A stretch of DNA of 64,000 nt from a virus. The stretch lies in IMG/VR virus record IMGVR_UViG_3300021479_000010, positions 32,207 to 96,206 of that record; one strand, given 5' to 3'. Under the pieces are notes generated by a model. That model was not told where the DNA came from and ran no database searches. It saw only the letters and a program-made list of their open reading frames with translations. Position 1 is the stretch's first letter. Each line of letters begins with the position of its first letter. Below are positions 13,784 to 22,219 of the stretch, piece by piece. The position numbers and the translations under genes are program-made.

Positions 13784-13799
13784 GTGTTTGGGAGGATTT

Positions 13800-14000
13800 A
13801 TGAAGACATTTGCTATCGTAGTTTTGTTCTCGATCTCAGCGTTCGGGAAGAACCAACCGGGGTTTTCCACCAAGCCATCTGTCGTTATTGTTCGACCATC
13901 GATCCGCAACTCGGTCCCGGTCTCTGGATATGTCCGCGTTCCGTCCGCGCCGAATACTGGCAGCTACAAAGGTACCTCTAATCCAAAACATCCCCGGTAG
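13800..14000 (+). CDS. small exported protein
   Basis: 66 residues. M-K-T-F-A-I-V-V-L-F-S-I-S-A-F-G-K-N is a signal peptide with an A-F-G cleavage region; the mature part is Pro/Ser-rich and basic. It has its own promoter and a terminator 25 bases after its stop, so it forms a single-gene unit. Role unknown; a periplasmic effector is possible. Confidence 0.7.
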   Translation: MKTFAIVVLFSISAFGKNQPGFSTKPSVVIVRPSIRNSVPVSGYVRVPSAPNTGSYKGTSNPKHPR

Positions 14001-14024
14001 CTCGCTGAACCGTAGAGCTTTATG

Positions 14025-14050
14025 AGCCCATCTAATAAAGGTGGGCTTTT
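14025..14050 (+). terminator. intrinsic terminator
   Basis: Stem AGCCCATCT / AGGTGGGCT (one G-T pair), loop AATAA, followed by TTTT. Confidence 0.75.
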
Positions 14051-14116
14051 CCATTTGCAAACATGTTTCTAATGTTTTCAATGAGATAGACCCGTCCATA
14101 CCAATAGTGAGGGATA

Positions 14117-14308
14117 GTGACACGTAAGCCAACAAAACGACAGCAAGATTATTGGGAGAAAGTCCTGATAGACCATCGACTTGGCATGGGGCGGGGAACG
14201 AGTTCTAAGGTAGATTACGAAGGCGGTTCCCAAGATTTAGATCGCAAGCAATCCCAGAGTTTTGCCAAGAAATCGGGGCGGACGAAGCCCAAATCAGGAG
14301 CTGAGTAG
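14117..14308 (+). CDS. basic hypothetical protein
   Basis: 63 residues from GTG at 14117 (GAGGGATA upstream). Lys/Arg-rich; L-G-M-G-R-G-T-S-S-K-V-D-Y-E-G-G-S-Q is a stretch I associate with small phage proteins of unknown role. Overlaps the next start by one base (GTG inside TAGTGG). Confidence 0.6.
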   Translation: MTRKPTKRQQDYWEKVLIDHRLGMGRGTSSKVDYEGGSQDLDRKQSQSFAKKSGRTKPKSGAE

Positions 14309-14490
14309 TGGATTTTTCCTACGACGCCGGGTATAAGAGTTATCAGTGGTATTGTCAGTTGATCGGGAACCCGCCCCGTTCATTTGAAGACTGGATGAAA
14401 TTGCGGGAAACCCCGAGTCCGAAGAAGGACGCCGGGAAGGAATTTATTAGTTCCGGTTCGGACAATGAGACTGAAACGCTTTACCGTTGA
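14308..14490 (+). CDS. small hypothetical protein
   Basis: 60 residues from GTG at 14308; N-terminal aromatic stretch (Y-K-S-Y-Q-W-Y-C-Q) and a polar tail. Overlaps the GIY-YIG gene by 26 bases in another frame. Confidence 0.5.
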   Translation: MDFSYDAGYKSYQWYCQLIGNPPRSFEDWMKLRETPSPKKDAGKEFISSGSDNETETLYR

Positions 14491-15199
14491 TCTAGATTCG
14501 CAGAAGTCAATCGATGATCACGTAGGTTTGCTGCGGCATGAATTGCGCTTGCTCAAACTTGCCAAGCGCGAAGCCAAGGGTCTGGCACCTACCGGGAAAG
14601 CTAAGAAGTTCCGAGATTATTACGATGCTTGCTGCCGGATTTACGATACGGATATTTCGAGTCTTTACCGGGACATGGTAACAGATGTGGATACTTGTTA
14701 TTATGTTTACGCTCATTTAGATATGACTCGGCCAATTGTAGTTCCCAAGCACCCAGACAAAGGCGCGGAACCCGGTCTTAAGTTCTTCGCGGCCAGCAAG
14801 GGATTGGACTTCATGCCTTTTTACATCGGTAAAGGAAAAGGCGATAGATATCTGTCCGGCGAACGAAATGCGGCATACCAGAAAATCGATAAAAAGATTC
14901 GATTGGCCGGGAAGACCGCCAAAATTATAAAAATTAAAGAAGGACTTACGGAATCCGAAGCCCTTCAACTAGAAGCCAAATTAATTGATATCTTCGGTTT
15001 GGCGATCTACGACGGAGTGTTGACCAACCTCGACGAGGGGCATAACAACTCTGAACGCATAAAAATGTATCTAGATAACTTCCGTACATTGCGCAGAATG
15101 AATCGGCAGATGTACGGAACTGAAAAAGTTTCGCAGGGCGGGCAGCGTTTTGACGACCAAGTATTGGACTCAATAAAAGAAATACCCGCCACATTTTAA
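14465..15199 (+). CDS. GIY-YIG family endonuclease
   Basis: 244 residues. Residues about 75-190 hold a GIY-YIG nuclease of the LEM-3-like type: C-Y-Y-V-Y-A-H-L, then F-Y-I-G-K-G-K-G-D-R with the catalytic Arg. The conserved Glu follows in A-L-Q-L-E-A-K-L-I. N-terminal helical segment and basic C-terminus may bind DNA. As it follows small early genes and precedes a strong hairpin, it could be a homing nuclease or a host-DNA nuclease. Confidence 0.8.
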   Translation: MRLKRFTVDLDSQKSIDDHVGLLRHELRLLKLAKREAKGLAPTGKAKKFRDYYDACCRIYDTDISSLYRDMVTDVDTCYYVYAHLDMTRPIVVPKHPDKGAEPGLKFFAASKGLDFMPFYIGKGKGDRYLSGERNAAYQKIDKKIRLAGKTAKIIKIKEGLTESEALQLEAKLIDIFGLAIYDGVLTNLDEGHNNSERIKMYLDNFRTLRRMNRQMYGTEKVSQGGQRFDDQVLDSIKEIPATF

Positions 15200-15202
15200 T
15201 AT

Positions 15203-15259
15203 CCGGGGCTGCGCAGCGGGGGATCAATCATCCTTTCCTACTACTCCCCCGCGCCCCGG
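15203..15259 (+). terminator. long GC-rich hairpin
   Basis: Outer stem CCGGGG/CCCCGG and inner stem GCGGGGGA/TCCCCCGC around a loop of about 21 bases, four bases after the GIY-YIG stop. No T-run follows, so it may be a Rho-type or RNA-stability element. Confidence 0.6.
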
Positions 15260-15304
15260 TCTCTTTAATTGCGGGGTTCGGTCACGACTCTCGATAGGAG
15301 GCAT

Positions 15305-15403
15305 ATGTTCAAGCTTCTTGTCCGGATGTGGAATTCGCTGTTCGCGAATCGCGAACGTAGGCATGTAATCGTGGATGCGGATTTGTACGAAGATGCGACT
15401 TGA
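15305..15403 (+). CDS. 32-residue peptide
   Basis: ATG after TAGGAGGCAT. Product M-F-K-L-L-V-R-M-W-N-S-L-F-A-N-R then an acidic tail; possible amphipathic helix. Lies between two hairpins, so it is a short separate unit. Confidence 0.55.
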   Translation: MFKLLVRMWNSLFANRERRHVIVDADLYEDAT

Positions 15404-15418
15404 TTTTCCCCTTTTATG

Positions 15419-15446
15419 GCCCCTTTTGGACGGACGGGGCTTTTTA
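15419..15446 (+). terminator. intrinsic terminator before the glycan island
   Basis: GCCCC / GGGGC with a 12-base loop, followed by TTTTT. Confidence 0.65.
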
Positions 15447-15456
15447 TGATTCTAAA

Positions 15457-16272
15457 ATGGTTATAATTAACCTTTGTGGTGGTCTGGGAAATCAACTCTG
15501 GCAAAGAGCTTTTGGATACGTACTTGAAGCTCTAGGAAATGAAGTAGCCTTTGATCCGTTCTACTTTGCTAATAACGACGAACGAGCATACGTTCTGTAT
15601 CATTGGAACTGCGAAGTCCCGCTTAAAGGAAAACTCGGACAAGTAATCCAAGAGCCGGACTTGCGGTATCATCCAGAGTTCCTAAAAAAGTACAACGAAG
15701 ATGTAACCCTAACCGGATATTGGCAGTGCCCGCGATATTTAGAGGGAATCGAAGATCAGATTCGAAAAGCCTTCGTTCCTAGAACTATAAGCAAGGAAAC
15801 TGCCAAACTGATTCAAACTACAGAGCAGTGCAATTCGGTATCTTTTCACGTTCGTCGGACGGACACGCTATCATCCCGTGGGCTAGTCAATCACGGGCTT
15901 GTTCCACAACAATTCTATGATCGTGCCCGAAACCATGTTTCAAACTGTCATTACTTTATATTTAGTGATGACATTGAGTGGTGTAAAAAAAATCTTTCGT
16001 TCGAGTGTACTTTCGTAGATCATAATACTACGGGCGTTCAAGAAACATCTGAACACGAAGTACGGAAAACGAATGATGGTACTGAGTACGAAGATTTATG
16101 GATAATGTCTCGCTGTAAGCATAATATCATAGCCAACAGTTCCTTCGGATTCTGGGGGGCGTGGCTGAATCAAAACCCGGACAAGATAGTAATATATCCT
16201 AGACAATGGTTTGCTCCTACTAGCCCACACGATTCTACAGACATGTTTCCTAAGACTTGGATTTCCTGTTAA
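15457..16272 (+). CDS. alpha-1,2-fucosyltransferase-like glycosyltransferase (GT11)
   Basis: 271 residues from ATG at 15457. It has the GT11 signature set: N-terminal L-C-G-G-L-G-N-Q-L-W-Q-R-A-F-G, the donor-binding F-H-V-R-R-T-D, and near the end A-N-S-S-F-G-F-W-G-A-W-L-N. GT11 enzymes transfer L-fucose from GDP-L-fucose. No GDP-fucose genes are in this window, but a GDP-mannose 3,5-epimerase-like gene is (19256-20218). The donor could therefore be GDP-L-galactose (inference). First gene of the island; stop overlaps the next ATG as TAATG. Confidence 0.85.
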   Translation: MVIINLCGGLGNQLWQRAFGYVLEALGNEVAFDPFYFANNDERAYVLYHWNCEVPLKGKLGQVIQEPDLRYHPEFLKKYNEDVTLTGYWQCPRYLEGIEDQIRKAFVPRTISKETAKLIQTTEQCNSVSFHVRRTDTLSSRGLVNHGLVPQQFYDRARNHVSNCHYFIFSDDIEWCKKNLSFECTFVDHNTTGVQETSEHEVRKTNDGTEYEDLWIMSRCKHNIIANSSFGFWGAWLNQNPDKIVIYPRQWFAPTSPHDSTDMFPKTWISC

Positions 16273-17123
16273 TGAGCAATTTATCCATTGTGTACTCAGT
16301 AAATAACCGGGGCTACGGCGGGGATTTTATAGGCCGTGTTCAGGCATGTATTGATAATTTGTTTCAGCTTTCGGCCAAAATTGGGCTGGATGCTGATATC
16401 ATATTTGTTGAATGGAACCCGCCGGTAGATCAACTTCGGGTTTCGCAAGTTATAAACTGGCAATACAAGACATTGCCAGTAAGATTCATAGAAGTTCCTG
16501 AGCATATTCATAAATTAGTTCCCAATCCCAGAAACGAAGTATTTTGGGAGATGTGGGCTAAAAACGTTGGTATCCGAAGGGCGACTGGACGATTCATATT
16601 ATCGGCCAATCCGGATAATCTCTATAGTGAACAACTTTTAGCTCGTTTAAATGATTTGGAAGAAGATGCCTTCTATCGGACAGATAGCTACGATATTGTA
16701 GACGGCAAGCTGTATCAAATTCACCGTGCCTGTGAATCGCTAGTTAACGGAAAACCCAATGGTAGCGATGGATTTGTCAAACCGGATGAGAATGGCAAAT
16801 TCTCGTATCCGCCCCCTATAGGATATATAGAACCGCTGCATTTTAATAAATCTGGCGATTTCTTTCTCATGTCCAGAAAGAATTGGTATGAAATGTGCGG
16901 GCATCCCGAAACAGATTATACCGTTACTGCGGATGGCGAAACGGTATACTTAGCCGCTGCGAGTGGCTGGCGACAGATATATCTTTCGGAACCTACATAT
17001 CATTTATATCATTCCCGAAATGAACGACACTGCCCTCCGTGGTCGGATGCCGCACCGCACGGACACAAGAATGGTACTAATTGGGGTTTCGCTGGTCACG
17101 AGTTTCATACTTACGAAATTTAA
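16272..17123 (+). CDS. glycosyltransferase-like protein (GT-A type)
   Basis: 283 residues from ATG at 16272, coupled to the previous gene. The pattern fits a GT-A fold: L-S-I-V-Y-S-V-N-N-R-G-Y-G-G near the start, A-D-I-I-F-V-E-W-N-P-P, K-N-V-G-I-R-R-A-T-G-R-F-I-L then N-P-D-N (in place of DxD), and a late G-H-P-E-T-D-Y. The acceptor is unknown. Cytoplasmic; no membrane segment. Confidence 0.7.
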   Translation: MSNLSIVYSVNNRGYGGDFIGRVQACIDNLFQLSAKIGLDADIIFVEWNPPVDQLRVSQVINWQYKTLPVRFIEVPEHIHKLVPNPRNEVFWEMWAKNVGIRRATGRFILSANPDNLYSEQLLARLNDLEEDAFYRTDSYDIVDGKLYQIHRACESLVNGKPNGSDGFVKPDENGKFSYPPPIGYIEPLHFNKSGDFFLMSRKNWYEMCGHPETDYTVTADGETVYLAAASGWRQIYLSEPTYHLYHSRNERHCPPWSDAAPHGHKNGTNWGFAGHEFHTYEI

Positions 17124-17851
17124 TGCAGCAGCAGGATTATATTCGGGATTTAATTTCTTTCTCCCGCCTAGCGGGTAGTGACCCGAATATATCATTTTAT
17201 TCTGGAGATTGCGTTCCTTGTTTAGAGGAATCAGAAACACAAGTAACATATAATCATAGATATTTACTTCATGTGGGTTGGGCTGCGCGAATATTGGCAA
17301 CAACTCGCCCGGAAGAACATATAGATATCGGATCGTGCTCATACTTCGTAAGTATTGTTTCAGCATTTCTAAATTTAAAAAATTACGATATCCGTCCAAT
17401 GGATATTCCCTTGCCGGGAATAGTAACAGGCACGGCGGACTTGTGCGGACTTCCGTTTAATAACAAGGAACTGAAATCCATTTCTTGTATGCACGCTCTG
17501 GAGCATGTGGGTCTCGGACGATATGGAGACCCTATTAATCCTTATGGCGATGTAAAAGCTGCCCGTGAATTAAGCCGCGTTTTATCGGACAATGGGAACC
17601 TTTTGGTGGTTCTCCCAATTGGTCAGCCGAAAATCGCATTTAATGCCCATCGTATTTATTCGTTCCAATATGTAGTTGATTCGTTGTTCTCAAATCTAGT
17701 TCTCAAGGAATTTTCTTTTATTCCTACTGATTTGCCGTACCGTTTTGTAAAGAACGCAGACCCCGCATCCACCGCTAGCGAAGTTGAAGGAGCTGGATGT
17801 TTTTGGTTTACTAAACATGCTTGTGCAGATATCGGGCTTTCGACCCATTAG
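17123..17851 (+). CDS. DUF268-like SAM-dependent methyltransferase-type protein
   Basis: 242 residues from ATG at 17123. L-L-H-V-G-W-A-A-R-I-L, H-I-D-I-G-S, then S-C-M-H-A-L-E-H-V-G-L-G-R-Y-G-D-P and N-A-H-R-I-Y-S match the DUF268 family as I remember it. That family has a methyltransferase-like fold and is found in polysaccharide clusters. Whether it methylates a sugar is not shown. Both ends are coupled to neighbours. Confidence 0.75.
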   Translation: MQQQDYIRDLISFSRLAGSDPNISFYSGDCVPCLEESETQVTYNHRYLLHVGWAARILATTRPEEHIDIGSCSYFVSIVSAFLNLKNYDIRPMDIPLPGIVTGTADLCGLPFNNKELKSISCMHALEHVGLGRYGDPINPYGDVKAARELSRVLSDNGNLLVVLPIGQPKIAFNAHRIYSFQYVVDSLFSNLVLKEFSFIPTDLPYRFVKNADPASTASEVEGAGCFWFTKHACADIGLSTH

Positions 17852-19259
17852 TCGGGAAAAAATATGTTTAGTAACTCCACCCTCGGGATTCTTACTTGAC
17901 CAGAGAGTTTTTGTATCACTTGGAATTCTTAAAATAGGTGCAGTTTTAGAACAGGCCGGATTTGAAGTTGATCACCTGGATTTGACCGGCGTAGCTAACT
18001 TCGAAGAAGCGGCAGCAGATTATAAGGAATGCGAGATATTCGCGATTACCGCAACAACCCCGCAGATTCCTGCGGCTGTAAAAATTAGAAAAGTTCTGAA
18101 GGGAAAAGTAATTCTTGGAGGGCCGCATCCAACTTTAGTTCATGCGGCGGTAAAACGAGGAAGTCAACGAGCGCAGGTTGCTCTTGATTTCCTTATGCAA
18201 AATTTCGATACCATCGTCGCAGGCGATGGAGAGAAGTCTATATTCCGGGCGATTCGGGAATATGGGTTTATTGACGCGGACGATCCGAAATCCGATTTGT
18301 GGGTGACTTCAAAGGATTTTTCGGAATCTCCTTTTCCTGCTCGTCATTTGGTAGATTTAAATAGTTATCATTATACGGTCGATAACGAAAGAGCAACGAG
18401 CGCAGTATTTCAGTTAGGTTGCCCGTTTGAATGCGGGTTTTGTGGCGGGCGATTTTCTCCTATGCTCCGCCGAATCCGCAGCCGAACAGCCGATAGCATA
18501 ATTGCTGAGATGCTTCATATCCACGAAAAATACGGCATTCGGGGTCTGATGGCATATGACGATGAATTGAATGTAAATAAAGGTCTAGTTGATCTTTGTC
18601 GAAAAATTAAAGATACTGGAATTGACTGGCGTCTTCGAGGATTTGTAAAAGCTGAATTGTTTAATGAAGAACAAGCGGAAGCAATGTATGATGCTGGTTT
18701 TCGGTGGCTGCTGTGCGGATTTGAGTCTGCACATCCTAGAATTCTGAAGAATATAAATAAGAAAGCCACTCTAGAAGATAATACGAACATGCTCCGGGTA
18801 GCTCATAAATATGGACTAAAAGTAAAAGCCCTTATGAGCTTCGGACACCCCGGCGAGAGCGAAGAAACTATTTTAGCTACTCAAGATTGGCTTCTAGCGG
18901 AGAAGCCCGATGATTTTGATTGCACGGTAATCACTACGTATCCTGGTACACCGTATTGGGACAATGCGGTTTTGGTTAAAGAACCTGTTTACCGATATGA
19001 ATTTAACGGCGATGCCTTGTATATGGAAAATACTGACCCTAATGCTGAAGTAGGGTACTACAAAGGCAAGCCCGGCGAATATAAAGCTTTTGTGTGGACG
19101 GACTATCTTTCATCTCAGGATTTAGTAAGATTGCGAGATAGAGTAGAAGCCAATGTTCGAAAACAATTGGGTATCCCATATCCAACCGGTTCCGCTGCTT
19201 TGCAGTACGAGCACACTATGGGCCAGAGGCTTCCACCTTATATTCTGACGACACTATGA
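17817..19259 (+). CDS. B12-binding radical SAM protein
   Basis: 480 residues from ATG at 17817, overlapping the previous gene. Residues about 15-140 form a cobalamin-binding-like domain (K-I-C-L-V-T-P-P-S-G-F, I-L-G-G-P-H-P-T). Then the radical SAM cluster C202-x3-C206-x2-C209 in G-C-P-F-E-C-G-F-C-G-G. Such enzymes often methylate unactivated carbons or rearrange substrates. In this cluster a sugar-nucleotide or glycolipid substrate is plausible. The start is uncertain: there is no strong ribosome site, so translation probably couples to the upstream gene. Confidence 0.85.
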   Translation: MLVQISGFRPISREKICLVTPPSGFLLDQRVFVSLGILKIGAVLEQAGFEVDHLDLTGVANFEEAAADYKECEIFAITATTPQIPAAVKIRKVLKGKVILGGPHPTLVHAAVKRGSQRAQVALDFLMQNFDTIVAGDGEKSIFRAIREYGFIDADDPKSDLWVTSKDFSESPFPARHLVDLNSYHYTVDNERATSAVFQLGCPFECGFCGGRFSPMLRRIRSRTADSIIAEMLHIHEKYGIRGLMAYDDELNVNKGLVDLCRKIKDTGIDWRLRGFVKAELFNEEQAEAMYDAGFRWLLCGFESAHPRILKNINKKATLEDNTNMLRVAHKYGLKVKALMSFGHPGESEETILATQDWLLAEKPDDFDCTVITTYPGTPYWDNAVLVKEPVYRYEFNGDALYMENTDPNAEVGYYKGKPGEYKAFVWTDYLSSQDLVRLRDRVEANVRKQLGIPYPTGSAALQYEHTMGQRLPPYILTTL

Positions 19260-20218
19260 GAATTTTAGTTACAGGCGCGGGTGGGTTTATAGGGCACCAT
19301 CTCGTTAAGAGATTAAAATACGAAGGACATTGTATTGTCGGCGTGGATTTAAAATATCCTGAATTTGAAGAATCCTGCGCCGACGAGTTTCAGATTGGCG
19401 ATCTCCGCGATTACGAAGTTTGCCTTGCAGCCTGCAAAGATATAGATGAAGTTTACAACCTCGCAGCAGACATGGGTGGTATTGGATATATTACCGCGCA
19501 TCTCGCAGACATATCACGGAATAATATCCTGATTAATGTCAATATGCTGGAGGCAGCGAGGGTTCAGAAAGTAAAAAAGTTTTTGTTCTCGTCTTCCGCT
19601 TGTGTGTATGCACAAAATAAGCAACACACTGCGGATGTGGTGCCTCTTAAAGAAGAGGACGCCTATCCAGCCGATCCCGAACCAGGGTATGGCTGGGAAA
19701 AATTGTTCACCGAGCAGATGTGTGAATATTATCGCAAAGACTATAATCTGGATGTCCGTGTCGTTCGTTTTCATAACGTATATGGTCCGCAAGGAACATA
19801 CGACGGAGGAAAAGAAAAATCCCCCGCCGCCTTGTGCCGTAAAGTCGCGAAAGCGCAATCGGGTGAAACGGTAGACATCTGGGGCGATGGCGAGCAGACT
19901 CGTTCATATATGTACATCGCTGATTGTGTAGACGGCCTTATACGGTTGATGGATTCTGATTATACTCCACCATTGAATCTCGGTACGGATGAGTTGGTGA
20001 CGATTAATGGATTGTTTGACAAGATTGCATATATTGCCGGGAAAGATTTAATCAAACAGCACGATCTTACGAAGCCGCAAGGTGTACGTGGACGAAATAG
20101 CGACAACCGCCAACTTCTGAAAGTATTGAAATGGCAGCCTGAAATTAAACTTGACTGGGGCTTGCAAGAAACATATAGATGGATTAACGAACAGGTCAAA
20201 GAATTTGTCCACAATTGA
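19256..20218 (+). CDS. GDP-mannose 3,5-epimerase-like NAD-dependent epimerase
   Basis: 320 residues. Extended SDR with G-A-G-G-F-I-G, S-S-S-A-C-V-Y and Y-G-W-E-K. The following features point to GDP-mannose 3,5-epimerase rather than a 4-epimerase: A-A-D-M-G-G-I-G-Y-I, N-N-I-L-I-N-V-N-M-L-E-A-A-R, L-K-E-E-D-A-Y-P-A, R-F-H-N-V-Y-G-P-Q-G-T-Y and G-G-K-E-K-S-P-A-A-L-C-R-K. The known product is GDP-L-galactose (and GDP-L-gulose). Overlaps the previous gene by four bases (ATGA). Confidence 0.85.
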   Translation: MRILVTGAGGFIGHHLVKRLKYEGHCIVGVDLKYPEFEESCADEFQIGDLRDYEVCLAACKDIDEVYNLAADMGGIGYITAHLADISRNNILINVNMLEAARVQKVKKFLFSSSACVYAQNKQHTADVVPLKEEDAYPADPEPGYGWEKLFTEQMCEYYRKDYNLDVRVVRFHNVYGPQGTYDGGKEKSPAALCRKVAKAQSGETVDIWGDGEQTRSYMYIADCVDGLIRLMDSDYTPPLNLGTDELVTINGLFDKIAYIAGKDLIKQHDLTKPQGVRGRNSDNRQLLKVLKWQPEIKLDWGLQETYRWINEQVKEFVHN

Positions 20219-21017
20219 ACAAATACGAGACTATTGGGATCAGCGCCCCTGCAATATACGGCACTCCGCCAAAGCAATCGGTACTCAGGAATACTGCGAC
20301 GAAACCGAGAAAAGGAAATATTTCGTAGAACCTCACATTCCTGATTTTGCCGATTTCAATATATGGCGCGGCAAGAAGGTTCTAGAAATCGGCTGCGGTA
20401 TCGGGACGGATACCGCGAATTTCGCCAGAGCCGGGGCGCACGTAACCGCAATTGATCTCTCTGAGAAATCTCTAAAAGTTGCTAAGCAAAGAGCAGAAAT
20501 CAATGGTCTCGATATTAAGTTTTATCAAGGTAACGCGGAAGAACTGGATAAGATAGTTCCCATAGAAGCATATGATTTGATTTACTCTTTCGGAGCGATT
20601 CATCATACGGTTAGCCCCGTAGAAATATTAAAACAGATCAAGAAGTATCTCGCGCCCGAAGGCGTTATCAAGATCATGGTGTACCATAGATTTTCGTGGA
20701 AGGTTCTACGAATCCTTGTGCTTTATGGGAAATGTCAATTCTGGAAATTGACGAAATTGGTTGCTACACATTCGGAAGCCGAAACGGGCTGCCCGGTCAC
20801 ACATACTTACTCTCGGAAATCGATTAAAGAATTGCTGGCCGTGCCCGGATTCAAAATACGATATGCCGAGATCGATCATATATTTCCTTACGACGTTTCC
20901 GAATATAAGCAATATCGATACAAAAAAGTCTGGTATTTCCGTTGGATACCGAAATGGTTATTTCGTAAACTGGAAAGAATATTCGGTTGGCATCTGATGA
21001 TTACAGCAACAACATGA
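20205..21017 (+). CDS. class I SAM-dependent methyltransferase
   Basis: 270 residues from TTG at 20205, overlapping the epimerase. V-L-E-I-G-C-G-I-G-T-D-T is the SAM-binding motif I. It is followed by V-T-A-I-D-L-S and a Y-D-L-I-Y-S-F-G-A-I-H-H-T motif, typical of small-molecule methyltransferases. The basic, aromatic C-terminus (Y-R-Y-K-K-V-W-Y-F-R-W) may contact membrane. Probable role: methyl capping or decoration of a sugar. Confidence 0.8.
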   Translation: MSTIEQIRDYWDQRPCNIRHSAKAIGTQEYCDETEKRKYFVEPHIPDFADFNIWRGKKVLEIGCGIGTDTANFARAGAHVTAIDLSEKSLKVAKQRAEINGLDIKFYQGNAEELDKIVPIEAYDLIYSFGAIHHTVSPVEILKQIKKYLAPEGVIKIMVYHRFSWKVLRILVLYGKCQFWKLTKLVATHSEAETGCPVTHTYSRKSIKELLAVPGFKIRYAEIDHIFPYDVSEYKQYRYKKVWYFRWIPKWLFRKLERIFGWHLMITATT

Positions 21018-22219
21018 AACTATCAGTAATTGGTTTAGGTAAACTCGGTAGTCCACTCGTCGCGTGTTTGGCTTCAAAAGGATTCGAAGTCATAGGCGTT
21101 GATGTGGACCAAGATAAGGTCCGAGCAATTAATGGCGGGCAGCATCCGCCAGTAGATGAACCGGGATTACAGGATTTGCTATTCGCGAATAGCGAACGGA
21201 TATCTGCAACAGTAGATACCCAATCTGCCGTATTAAAGTCCTCCGTTACTTTTGTAATCGTTCCTACGCCAAGCGACGAAAACGGAAGATTCTCCTTGAA
21301 GTATATCTTGCCGGTTTGTGAGAAAATCGGCGAGGCTCTTACTAGAAAATCCGAATTTCATATAGTAGTAATTGTTAGTACGGTTATGCCGGGCGACTGC
21401 GATGGCGAGATCAAGAAAGCTCTTGAGTCCGCAAGTGGACTGAAATGCGGAGAAGGATTCGGACTTTGTTATAATCCGGAATTTGTTGCTCTCGGATCGG
21501 TAATCAAAGACTTCCTGAATCCAGATTTTATTCTATTGGGATACGAAGACCCGCTTTCTAATTGCCGGGTTCGAAGTATTTACCAAAGAATTTGTTCCGC
21601 CCCGATCAGGGCAATGAATCGGATCAACGCCGAGATTGCTAAATTATCACTTAATTCTTATGTGACAATGAAGATTAGCTTCGCGAATATGCTATGTCGT
21701 ATTTGCGAACAAATTTCGGGCGCGGATGTAGATGTCATAACCGATGCTATTGGAACCGATTCCCGCATCGGACATAAATATTTAAAAGGTGCAGTAAGTT
21801 ATGGCGGCCCGTGCTTTCCGAGAGACAATCGAGCGCTGGCCGTCTTAGCCGAATCCGTGGGAACATCTTCTGAGATTCCAAAGACGATTGATCGATTCAA
21901 TCGTTTCCAAATTCAAGAAGTCGCGAATCTCGTAGAGAATAATAGAAAAGGACCCGTAACAGTTCTTGGTCTGCCCTACAAAGTAGGTACGGCGGTGATG
22001 GAAGAATCCGCCGGGGTCAGTATATTAGAAGAACTGCGGGGACGGAACATTCCAACTGATATTTATATTACTGAAACTACCGATACAATTGTACTTGCAC
22101 TTCCGTACACCGGCAATCCCATCCCCGACGGAAAAATCATAATCGATTGCTGGCGGGCGTTTCCGGAACTGAAAGAAAAAGCGAAGAAATATATCGCTCT
22201 TGGCCGATGCGACTCATAG
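21014..22219 (+). CDS. UDP-glucose/GDP-mannose dehydrogenase family protein
   Basis: 401 residues from ATG at 21014 (ATGA overlap). NAD-binding V-I-G-L-G-K-L-G-S-P-L-V, then the middle-domain E-I-A-K-L-S-L-N-S-Y. The catalytic Cys lies in G-G-P-C-F-P-R-D-N-R-A-L. Members oxidise UDP-glucose or GDP-mannose to the uronic acid. At 401 residues it is slightly short for the family, which usually exceeds 420. It supplies an acidic sugar donor to the island. Confidence 0.85.
   Translation: MKLSVIGLGKLGSPLVACLASKGFEVIGVDVDQDKVRAINGGQHPPVDEPGLQDLLFANSERISATVDTQSAVLKSSVTFVIVPTPSDENGRFSLKYILPVCEKIGEALTRKSEFHIVVIVSTVMPGDCDGEIKKALESASGLKCGEGFGLCYNPEFVALGSVIKDFLNPDFILLGYEDPLSNCRVRSIYQRICSAPIRAMNRINAEIAKLSLNSYVTMKISFANMLCRICEQISGADVDVITDAIGTDSRIGHKYLKGAVSYGGPCFPRDNRALAVLAESVGTSSEIPKTIDRFNRFQIQEVANLVENNRKGPVTVLGLPYKVGTAVMEESAGVSILEELRGRNIPTDIYITETTDTIVLALPYTGNPIPDGKIIIDCWRAFPELKEKAKKYIALGRCDS

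Larger units (their letters stand above)
13346..13799. other. 454-base gap with repeats and hairpins
   Basis: I see no well-supported gene. It contains a boundary palindrome copy (GAACTAGTTTAAT near 13451) and the self-complementary CCCACGTGGG. It also holds a GCCACC...GGTGGC hairpin, an imperfect 20-base direct repeat (13675-13742) and, at the end, a promoter. The base composition differs from its surroundings. It may be a control region or encode a structured RNA. Confidence 0.5.
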
